Program-made: the position numbers and the translations under genes
The notes under the pieces: generated by a model
Seen by the model: only the letters and a program-made list of their open reading frames with translations
What the model was told of the DNA's origin: nothing
The model's database searches: none
Shown: positions 1 to 6,020 of the stretch, piece after piece
Position numbering within the stretch: position 1 is the stretch's first letter
Layout of the letters: each line of letters begins with the position of its first letter
Origin: Salibacteraceae bacterium
Lineage (GTDB): Bacteria; Bacteroidota; Bacteroidia; Flavobacteriales_G; Salibacteraceae
Direction of reading: 5' to 3'
DNA: 6,761 nucleotides
Assembly: GCA_023262195.1 (NCBI GenBank)
Contig: JALRDM010000352.1
Coordinates: 1-6,761, forward strand

Positions 1-312
1 TTGGAGCAAGAATTCTCCATACACTGTAGCTCCTTCACCACCATCATATGAGGCATCATCACCGCCTTTAGCGCCATGCACTTCAATACTATAAAAACCT
101 GCTGATGGGACTGTCCATTCTTGGATTCCGTTCACTGCAGTGACAGCTCCTTGTAAGTTTGTAGTTGCATATTCGGCATTGACTTGGGCTTGAGATGGAC
201 CATTTTGCCCAGTGGCCCCTGCCGTTGTGAACTCATATACTACTTGGGCATTTGCTGTAAAAGCACAAATGCCAAGTGAACAAATGAGAACTTGAGTAAA
301 ATTTTTTTTCAT
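1..312 (-). CDS. Secreted glycine-rich/ALK-LTK-like surface protein, N-terminal fragment (cut by left edge)
   Basis: The reading frame opens at ATG (complement of 310-312) and stays open for 104 codons to the first base of the window, so the gene continues to the left. Residues 1-22 form a Sec signal peptide: a basic MKK start, a hydrophobic core, and likely cleavage after TANA before Q23. Residues 23-104 match the starts of the two complete paralogues downstream in the window. Shared features are an aromatic strand, AGATG then GPSQAQ (GPTQAQ in the paralogues), TNLQGAV, GIQEWTVP, a Y-S-I strand, G-A-K-GG, and GEFLL. By family resemblance this is the start of an ALK/LTK-type TNF-like plus glycine-rich ectodomain module. 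The visible stretch is less glycine-rich than its paralogues (GGDDASYDGG where they have GGG blocks). By analogy the missing part should hold polyglycine, Ig-like repeats and a T9SS sorting domain, but that is inference. Confidence 0.85.
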   Translation of the reverse strand, partial: MKKNFTQVLICSLGICAFTANAQVVYEFTTAGATGQNGPSQAQVNAEYATTNLQGAVTAVNGIQEWTVPSAGFYSIEVHGAKGGDDASYDGGEGATVYGEFLLQ

Positions 313-535
313 TGCGTTTAGATTTAATTTAAGCATTAAGGGCCACTAAATTAATCTTATTGTGGTAAAATCGGTAACAGTGCTCAGATTATTACCTCTT
401 ATCATTTCAGTAAAAAACTGAGAGGAATTACGCTTATGTCAAAAACACGTTCAGAAAGGGCGTGATCCAAACCAACTCTTTTTATGATTGATGAAGATCA
501 CGCCCCATGTCATTAAATACCAGCTCCAGTGGATT
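313..535. other. Intergenic region between two tandem paralogues
   Basis: This 223-base spacer has no credible ORF. It contains a strong inverted repeat near the end of the gene that stops at 536, and a small perfect stem TCAGT/ACTGA (407-411 with 417-421, five-base loop). Upstream of the minus-strand ATG at 312 the best -7-like match is TAATTTAG (complement of 346-353). It is one base off the Bacteroidota TAnnTTTG consensus and has no TTG at the right distance, so no promoter is called. Confidence 0.6.
458..505 (-). terminator. Inverted repeat, possible terminator of the 536-2776 gene
   Basis: GGGCGTGATC at 458-467 and GATCACGCCC at 496-505 form a perfect 10-bp stem with a 28-base loop. It starts 31 bases past the stop codon of the minus-strand gene ending at 536. 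Read on the minus strand, the stem is followed only by TTTCTG and, a little later, a run of five T. The position fits a transcript end or 3'-stabilising hairpin. The long loop and weak T-tract make a classic intrinsic terminator uncertain. Confidence 0.45.
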
Positions 536-2776
536 CTAGTATTGAATTACCACTCGACTAGTAGAAGTAAATTCATCAGCATCCAGCCTCAAGAAGTAAA
601 TTCCTGTTGGTAATTCCTGAGTGCTGAGCGAAATTATTTCTTCTGCTACAATTGTTCCAGATTCGAAGGTTTTAATCAATGCTCCGCTGCTATTTACCAA
701 AGAAAAACGGGAATTGGTTAATTCTTTATCAGTAGAGACATAAATTACATCAGAAGTAGGAGTTGGATAAACAGACCATCCTTTGGTGGTGCCTACGCTT
801 GCAACACCAGTGATGCATGTTTTAAAGCGTATTTTGATCGTGTCAGAACCAACACATCCTTTGTCATCTGTTACTTCTAACCAGAATGTTTTATTTCCAG
901 GAGTGGCAGCGGGGAGACCAACTAGAATCTGATTTGTGGTTTTGTTATTACTCCAGAGGTAGGTGTAGTTCGGATTATTCAAGGGGCCAATATTTGTAGC
1001 GCCTCCATCATCAATACAAATCTCAAAGTCAGGTCCAAGTTGCACCACGGGTATTGGATTAATAACAACATCGATATCATCCGTTCCAAAACAACCTTCT
1101 GCTGTGGTAACCGAAACTGTGTATGTCCCACTTGACATAACGTTTATTATTTGCGTTGTATCACCATTAGACCAAGAGTATTCAGATCCAGGAAATTGGG
1201 CATCAATTATAGCGTTGTCACAACTTTCAAAGTCAGGTCCAAGATTCACTACAGGAGATATTGCAGGTATAAGTTGTATAACATCCGTTGCCTGACAGTG
1301 AGGTGGGCCATAGGTAACGGTGACTGTGTAAGTGCCCGCTTGATTCACCACGATACTAGATCCGCTACTTCCGTTGCTCCAATCATAATCATCATATATT
1401 ATGGTATCAGCAGTGTTTTCAATGATCACAAAATTTCCATCACAACTGAATCGATCCGGTCCCAGATCAAGATTTATCTTGATAATAGAATCGAGGGTTA
1501 CGGAGGCCGTATCATTATTATTTACGGTATCTGCAACTCCATTAGGCATTGTTGTCCAAGCAACAAGTGTCGTGGAGTCAGTTATATTGATCGTACCTAG
1601 GGTAACAGTATCTACGGTGCTTCCAGCTCCTCCGAAAGTATCAAGCAACTGAGTGTAGCTTACTGTCGATTGCGCCACACCATTGATGGTCCAGTCAATA
1701 TCCAATGAGGTTATTTGGTTTGAACCGAAGTTTTGAATGATTACATCTACAGGGGTATCACCACCACAAATGATATTATTGACCCGCTCAGGATTGACAA
1801 ATAGATTAACTCCTGCATTATTGGGCGCTGGTGATGATAAAACTGAGATGACCACTTGGCCATGACCAGAATTTACACCTGCCACATTAATCGGGTTTAA
1901 CCCGTCATTGTATGATCCACCGCCACCGCCACCATGGTTTGGTGAATTCGCATTAATTTGGCCTGCGCCACCGCCAGAGTAGCCGCCACCGCCACCGCTT
2001 CCGCGGTAACCAGTTGACCAAGTAGCACCACCGCCACCAAAACCTCCTGTTGACCCAGCACCACTTGACGTTCCTCCGGCTCCACCGTTTAAAAAGGAAT
2101 CACCGCCATCTGCTGCTCCAGCAGATTGACATATGCTACCGCCATCGGTGAGGAAACCTCCACCCCCAGCACCTCTATCCAGAGAACATACGGACACAGA
2201 TTTATTACCACCATTTCCATTAGTTCCTCCCTGGCCGTCTGCATTTGCGACTCCTCCATCGATTAAACCATCGTTTCCATCATTCGTGGCGGAACCTTCA
2301 CGATCGGGGTGTAAAGTACTTGCAGCGCCACCGCCACCACCGGCAATTACCAAGATGTCATTGACAGAAGTTGCGGGAGCTTTGACTACAAAAGTTCCAC
2401 CACCACCACCAACACCGTTAGGCGATGCAGCATCTGCTAGACCTTGTTGGCCAACGAGAATATGTATAACATCCCCGCCACTTAAAAAGAATTCACCTGT
2501 AATGTCAGCACCGAGGCCACCATGGATTCCACCGCCTTGTGCACCCAATGCTTGAATGCTGTATAGACCACTTGATGGTACAGTCCATTTCTGTATTCCA
2601 TTTGTCGATGTTACAGCTCCATTAAGGTTTGTCGATGCATATGCAGAATTAATTTGCGCTTGAGTCGGTCCGGTCTCGCCTGTTGCACCCGCATTAGTAA
2701 ATGTATATGTAAATTGTGCAAATACAGATGTAGTGCATAATAATAGTGTACCAATATATAATATAATTTTTCGCAT
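536..2776 (-). CDS. T9SS-sorted surface protein with ALK/LTK-like glycine-rich domain, CARDB-like and three Ig/PKD-like repeats
   Basis: This is a complete 746-residue protein. Residues 1-20 are a Sec signal peptide, likely cut at VFA before Q21. Residues ~22-313 form a beta-rich module with a polyglycine core, with GPTQAQ (36-41), GIQKWTVP (60-67), GQQG (109-112), GGGGG blocks at 123-127, 146-150 and 261-265, and a closing GHGQVVI (304-310). This order matches the ALK/LTK glycine-rich family (PF12810-type). Residues ~316-434 resemble a CARDB adhesion domain (DVIIQNFGSNQI, DWTINGV, PNGVADTVNNND). Three Ig/PKD-like repeats follow (~436-503, 508-572, 576-651), each opening LGPD and holding two cysteines (C445/C494, C519/C562, C587/C641). 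Residues ~668-746 are a T9SS type A sorting domain (VYPTP, LPTGIYFLRL, RVVIQY end). The likely fate is export by Sec then T9SS, with cleavage and surface attachment or release. An adhesive or ligand-binding role is inferred; the partner is unknown. Confidence 0.93.
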   Translation of the reverse strand: MRKIILYIGTLLLCTTSVFAQFTYTFTNAGATGETGPTQAQINSAYASTNLNGAVTSTNGIQKWTVPSSGLYSIQALGAQGGGIHGGLGADITGEFFLSGGDVIHILVGQQGLADAASPNGVGGGGGTFVVKAPATSVNDILVIAGGGGGAASTLHPDREGSATNDGNDGLIDGGVANADGQGGTNGNGGNKSVSVCSLDRGAGGGGFLTDGGSICQSAGAADGGDSFLNGGAGGTSSGAGSTGGFGGGGATWSTGYRGSGGGGGYSGGGAGQINANSPNHGGGGGGSYNDGLNPINVAGVNSGHGQVVISVLSSPAPNNAGVNLFVNPERVNNIICGGDTPVDVIIQNFGSNQITSLDIDWTINGVAQSTVSYTQLLDTFGGAGSTVDTVTLGTINITDSTTLVAWTTMPNGVADTVNNNDTASVTLDSIIKINLDLGPDRFSCDGNFVIIENTADTIIYDDYDWSNGSSGSSIVVNQAGTYTVTVTYGPPHCQATDVIQLIPAISPVVNLGPDFESCDNAIIDAQFPGSEYSWSNGDTTQIINVMSSGTYTVSVTTAEGCFGTDDIDVVINPIPVVQLGPDFEICIDDGGATNIGPLNNPNYTYLWSNNKTTNQILVGLPAATPGNKTFWLEVTDDKGCVGSDTIKIRFKTCITGVASVGTTKGWSVYPTPTSDVIYVSTDKELTNSRFSLVNSSGALIKTFESGTIVAEEIISLSTQELPTGIYFLRLDADEFTSTSRVVIQY
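1915..2460 (-). repeat. GGN-rich low-complexity tract coding polyglycine
   Basis: The plus strand here is full of CCACCGCCACC-type triplets. On the minus strand these encode GGGGG blocks separated by short non-glycine spacers, within residues ~105-288 of the surface protein. The blocks are irregular in spacing and codon use, so this is a composition-biased coding region and not a perfect tandem repeat. In ALK-type proteins such tracts pack as bundled polyglycine-II helices; applying that here is inference. Confidence 0.75.
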
Positions 2777-2933
2777 ATCTTGGGTAAAATTTTTACAATT
2801 TGTTTAAATTAATGTTAAGAGACTGTTTCGACCAAAAGTAACAGTTGCGCGACAATTAGGCAAATTTAGACGCTTAAACCCTTATTAATGGGTGTAGACT
2901 TCTCGTTTTTAAACTTTTATATCTGGTTTTATA
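2777..2933. other. Intergenic region between the two complete paralogues
   Basis: This 157-base spacer separates the end of the 2934-5126 gene from the start of the 536-2776 gene. It holds a good promoter candidate for the latter. A short stem ACCC/GGGT (2878-2881 with 2890-2893, eight-base loop) is too weak to call as a terminator for the former. No ORF or RNA gene is visible. Confidence 0.6.
2833..2863 (-). promoter_or_regulatory. Bacteroidota-type promoter for the 536-2776 surface protein gene
   Basis: On the minus strand a TTG (complement of 2861-2863) is followed by exactly 20 bases and then TACTTTTG (complement of 2833-2840). This fits the known Bacteroidota primary-sigma pattern of TTG near -33 and TAnnTTTG near -7. 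Initiation would fall around 2826, giving a leader of about 50 bases to the ATG at 2776. The gene could therefore be transcribed on its own and not only by read-through from its upstream paralogue. The match is by eye. Confidence 0.55.
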
Positions 2934-5126
2934 TTAGTGCTGAATTAGCAAACGAGTGGAAGATGAGAATTCATCGGATTCTATTTTAATTAAATAAACA
3001 CCATTTGCAAAACTGCGAACGTCAAAGGTTATAACTTCACTCGAATAAATTTGTTGTTTAGCCCGCTTTTGAATCAGCGAACCGTTGCTATTGTAAATAG
3101 AAATAGAAGCATTGGAAACACTTTGTATAGCTGCAATATTTACAATGTCATGAGCTGGAATAGGATAAACAATCCAGTTTGATTGATGCTCAACTTCGGC
3201 TATGCCGGTGAGGCAGTTTTTATAGCGTATATTGACGGTATCTGTTCCGATGCATCCTTTGTCATCCGTAATTTGTAGCCAAAAGGTTTTGTTTCCTGTA
3301 GATGAACCCGGGGCGCCTACTAGAATCTGATTCGTGGTTTTATTATTACTCCACAGATAGACATAGTTGGGGTTGTTATTCGGACCAATCGTTGTGGCTC
3401 CGCCATCATCAATGCATATTTCAAAATCAGGTCCAAGATCAACTTTGGGTAATGGATTAATGGTTACAACGACTTCATCGGACCCAAAGCAGCCTTCAGC
3501 AGTGGTTACGGAAACCGAATACGTGCCACTTGATGTAACGCCTATTGTTTGCGAAGAATCTCCAGTTGACCAAGAATACTGCGAACCAGGAAATTCGGCA
3601 TCGAGCGTTGATTGGCCACAAGCTTCAAAATCTTCACCTAAGTCTATGGTTGGACTTGTGGCAGGGATGAGTTCAATTACATCAGTAGCTTGGCAGTTTG
3701 GTGGACCGTAGGTTACTGTTACTGTGTATGTCCCTGCTTGGTTAACCACAATGCTCGATGAACTACTGCCATTACTCCATTGATAATCGTCATAGACTAC
3801 AGTTTCGCCTATATTTTCAAGTATTACAAAGTTTCCATCACAGCTATACTGATCAGGTCCTAAATCGAGGTTTATTTTAATGATCGAATCTAGGATTATA
3901 GAGGCTGTGTCGTTGAAGTTTACTGTATCTGCAACTCCGTTGGGCATACTTGTCCATGCTACAATATTTGTTGAATCGGTAATCGTAATGTTTCCTAGGT
4001 TTACTGTATCAATGGAATTTCCTGCTCCACCAAAAGTGTCTAGAAGTTGGGGGTAATTTATGGGTGTTTGGGCCACTCCATTCACAGTCCAATCTATATC
4101 TAATGAATTAATCTGATTAGAACCAAAATTTTGAATAATCACGTCAACTGATGAAGTGCCTTCACAGATGGTGTTATTAACTATTGCTGGATTCACAAAC
4201 ATGTTTACACCCGCATTATTCGGAGCAGGCGAGGTCAACGCAGTTATAACCACCGTACCGTGTCCGCTATTGGATGCAGATAGATTCACCTGATTTACAC
4301 CATTATTTATCGAACCTCCACCACCGCCTCTAAAGGTTGTAGCCGATCCAGAGCCTCCACCACCGCCAGAGTATCCACCACCGCCACCGCAGTAGGTCCA
4401 TGAGCCATTTGTACCTTCAGATGATCCACCGCCACCGAAGCCGCCTTCAGCACCGGTTGAAGTAATTCCGCCTCCTTCACCACCTAGTGAAAAGGGTATT
4501 CCACCTTGACCAGAAGCGCCACCGCAGCCACCAACTGTTCCTGCACTCAACCAGCCTGCGCCACCACCACCACGACAACTGGCACCATTGCCACCTTGGC
4601 CGTTTGTACCACCTAAGCCTTGTGAACCTCCTGCGCCATCTTGACCGTTTATATTTATCGTGCCGCCCGTGGTAGCCCCAGATGTTGTGGCGCCTCCACC
4701 ACCTCCTGCGATGACCAGAATATTATTCGCACTACCACGAACCACATAAGAAGCTCCGCCACCTGCATGATTGATGCTGTTGAAAGTCTCACCCATTTGC
4801 CCAGCAATGATGAATAATGTGTCGCCCGCAGATAGGATAAACTCTCCTTCCATAGAGGCACCCTGGCCGCCAGCATTTCCCCCTCCTTGGGCTCCATTTG
4901 CTTGTATGGTGTATGTTCCTGATGCAGGCACAACCCATCGCTGAATACCCGCAAGCGACACAACACTACCACTTAGATTGGTGGAAGTGTAAGCTGCGTT
5001 AAGTTGAGCTTGAGTTGGCCCTTCGGCACCAGTAGCACCGGCATTTGTAAACGTGTAGGAAAATTGAGCAATAGTGGCTGTGGCACTCAATACGGTGATG
5101 AATATCAAAGATGTAATAGTTTTCAT
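2934..5126 (-). CDS. T9SS-sorted surface protein with ALK/LTK-like glycine-rich domain, CARDB-like and three Ig/PKD-like repeats (paralogue)
   Basis: This complete 730-residue paralogue has the same architecture as the gene at 536-2776. Residues 1-20 are a signal peptide (likely cut at TIA before Q21). Residues ~22-297 are the ALK/LTK-like module, with GPTQAQ (36-41), GIQRWVVP (60-67), GQMG (109-112), glycine blocks at 141-145, 186-189, 231-234, 247-250 and 267-271, and GHGTVVI (288-294). A CARDB-like segment (~300-417) and three Cys-paired Ig/PKD-like repeats (C429/C478, C503/C546, C571/C625) follow. The T9SS type A sorting domain is ~651-730 (VYPIP, ANGVYLIKI, RLLIQH end). The glycine module is 16 residues shorter than its paralogue's and has three cysteines (C184, C201, C246) against two (C197, C216). 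The CARDB-to-Ig part is far more alike between the two than the sorting domains. It is predicted to be surface-attached or secreted; adhesion or ligand binding is plausible but unproven. Confidence 0.93.
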   Translation of the reverse strand: MKTITSLIFITVLSATATIAQFSYTFTNAGATGAEGPTQAQLNAAYTSTNLSGSVVSLAGIQRWVVPASGTYTIQANGAQGGGNAGGQGASMEGEFILSAGDTLFIIAGQMGETFNSINHAGGGASYVVRGSANNILVIAGGGGGATTSGATTGGTININGQDGAGGSQGLGGTNGQGGNGASCRGGGGAGWLSAGTVGGCGGASGQGGIPFSLGGEGGGITSTGAEGGFGGGGSSEGTNGSWTYCGGGGGYSGGGGGSGSATTFRGGGGGSINNGVNQVNLSASNSGHGTVVITALTSPAPNNAGVNMFVNPAIVNNTICEGTSSVDVIIQNFGSNQINSLDIDWTVNGVAQTPINYPQLLDTFGGAGNSIDTVNLGNITITDSTNIVAWTSMPNGVADTVNFNDTASIILDSIIKINLDLGPDQYSCDGNFVILENIGETVVYDDYQWSNGSSSSSIVVNQAGTYTVTVTYGPPNCQATDVIELIPATSPTIDLGEDFEACGQSTLDAEFPGSQYSWSTGDSSQTIGVTSSGTYSVSVTTAEGCFGSDEVVVTINPLPKVDLGPDFEICIDDGGATTIGPNNNPNYVYLWSNNKTTNQILVGAPGSSTGNKTFWLQITDDKGCIGTDTVNIRYKNCLTGIAEVEHQSNWIVYPIPAHDIVNIAAIQSVSNASISIYNSNGSLIQKRAKQQIYSSEVITFDVRSFANGVYLIKIESDEFSSSTRLLIQH
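4310..4770 (-). repeat. GGN-rich low-complexity tract coding polyglycine (paralogue)
   Basis: This is the second triplet-rich stretch, with plus-strand CCACCACCGCC motifs, coding the glycine blocks of the paralogue (residues ~119-272). Its block pattern differs from that of the tract at 1915-2460. The two have therefore diverged by indels and substitutions within a conserved frame of spacer motifs such as GGFGGGG and GGGGGYSGGG. Confidence 0.75.
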
Positions 5127-5264
5127 AGCGTCATTTAATTGTATCCTAATTTAGGAGAACTAATTTTTCGACTAATATATGAATTAGGTCGATTTATAGA
5201 ATGAATTCATCGTTGAGGATTTGTGTTTGTTTTACCTTGTGGGCGCGAATAAAATCATATATGA
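5127..5264. other. Divergent intergenic region with repeated CTAAT motifs
   Basis: These 138 bases lie between a minus-strand surface protein gene and plus-strand comF, so both 5' regions share them. They hold an 11-base palindrome CCTAATTTAGG (5145-5155), CTAAT at 5146, 5160 and 5172, and the inverse ATTAG at 5183-5187. For the minus gene the best -7-like octamers, TATATTAG (complement of 5172-5179) and TAAATTAG (complement of 5146-5153), each miss the TAnnTTTG consensus by one base and lack a spaced TTG. No minus-strand promoter is called. Confidence 0.5.
5213..5240 (+). promoter_or_regulatory. Possible promoter for comF
   Basis: TTG (5213-5215), a 17-base spacer and TACCTTGT (5233-5240) loosely fit the Bacteroidota TTG / TAnnTTTG pattern, with two mismatches at the end of the -7 octamer. 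Initiation would fall near 5247, about 18 bases before the comF ATG. This is a weak call made partly on position. Confidence 0.3.
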
Positions 5265-5966
5265 ATGAATAGGATTACTGATTGGGTAGTGGATTTCTCA
5301 CATCTGAGTTTTCCGGTAAATTGCTTTGGATGCAACAATGCTCTTACCTCAGAAGAAAAAGGAATCTGCAGTGAGTGTGTCGAGCATTTTCCTTTGACTC
5401 GATATTGGGAGATTCCAAACAATGCAGTTGAGAAGATTTTCTGGGGCAGAATCAATATTGAGCGGGCATGTTCTTTAATGTTTTTCAATAAGGATGGTAT
5501 TGCCCAAAGGTTGATGCATAAGTTGAAGTATGAAGGGAAGTATGAGGTTGGACAAATGTTGGGTGAGTTGTTCGCAAGAAAATTGATAGGTACTCCGTTC
5601 GAAAAGGTGGATATGGTGATTCCGGTTCCTTTGCACGAGAAGAAGAGAAGGCAAAGAGGTTACAATCAATGCGACTTTATTGCGGCAGGTATGGCATCGG
5701 TTTTTGAATTGTCATACCAAACGAATGTCGTATCGCGAATTCGATCTAATGAAACTCAAACCAATAAGGGACGTTATGAGCGATGGATCAATGTTCAAGA
5801 ATTGTTTCGGGTACATCGACCAGAGGTCTTAGTCAACAAGTCGGTTCTGCTTATTGATGACGTGGTTACCACAGGAGCTACGTTAGAAGCTTGTGCAAGC
5901 GCACTTCTTGATGTTGAAGGACTCAAGGTATATGTAGCTACGATTGCTTGCCCCAACCCATTTTGA
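5265..5966 (+). CDS. comF: ComF family protein (zinc-ribbon phosphoribosyltransferase)
   Basis: This 233-residue protein has the normal ComF/ComFC length and order. An N-terminal zinc ribbon uses C20-x2-C23 and C35-x2-C38. It is followed by the family motif KLKYEGKYEVG (86-96), the basic loop PLHEKKRRQRGYNQ (122-135), the QT-x-x-GR region (164-170), and the type I phosphoribosyltransferase PRPP loop LLIDDVVTTGATLEA (195-209). ComF proteins are cytoplasmic and, in competent bacteria, help imported single-stranded DNA enter the cell and be used for transformation. The substrate of the transferase fold is not settled, and the gene also occurs in bacteria not known to be competent. The ATG at 5265 is chosen because the one at 5261 is in another frame and ends after three codons. 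The gene is divergent from the surface array and 54 bases upstream of msrC. No other competence gene is in view. Confidence 0.93.
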   Translation: MNRITDWVVDFSHLSFPVNCFGCNNALTSEEKGICSECVEHFPLTRYWEIPNNAVEKIFWGRINIERACSLMFFNKDGIAQRLMHKLKYEGKYEVGQMLGELFARKLIGTPFEKVDMVIPVPLHEKKRRQRGYNQCDFIAAGMASVFELSYQTNVVSRIRSNETQTNKGRYERWINVQELFRVHRPEVLVNKSVLLIDDVVTTGATLEACASALLDVEGLKVYVATIACPNPF

Positions 5967-6004
5967 CCCTTGGAATTTTACCCATAATTACCGTAAGAGC
6001 CTGC

Positions 6005-6012
6005 TATATTTG
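6005..6012 (+). promoter_or_regulatory. Possible -7 box for msrC
   Basis: TATATTTG is an exact TAnnTTTG match in the 54-base gap between comF and msrC. No TTG lies at the preferred distance upstream. If used, transcription would begin only a few bases before the ATG at 6021, giving an almost leaderless msrC mRNA. Co-transcription from comF remains possible. Confidence 0.35.
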
Positions 6013-6020
6013 ACATCACA

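Noticed and set aside
1151..1600. 149-residue plus-strand ORF and nearby overlapping plus ORFs
   Set aside because: They lie wholly inside the conserved stalk of the minus-strand surface protein. The composition is unnatural (Ile/Arg runs) and no domain is seen.
1915..2460. CRISPR-like or tandem repeat array
   Set aside because: The repetition is irregular triplet bias from glycine codons, with no fixed repeat and spacer lengths.
2133..2555. 140-residue proline-rich plus-strand ORF
   Set aside because: It is the antisense of the polyglycine-coding tract: GGN codons read backwards give proline runs. The minus frame has a signal peptide, known domains and a sorting signal.
2878..2893. ACCC/GGGT stem as terminator of the 2934-5126 gene
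   Set aside because: It has only four base pairs with an eight-base AT loop and no adjoining T-tract on the minus strand.
4487..4675. 62-residue His/Leu-rich plus-strand ORF
   Set aside because: It is a shadow of the second polyglycine tract in another frame, with no recognisable motif.
5255..5488. 77-residue minus-strand ORF over the comF start
   Set aside because: It is antisense to the zinc-ribbon region of comF and has no recognisable features.
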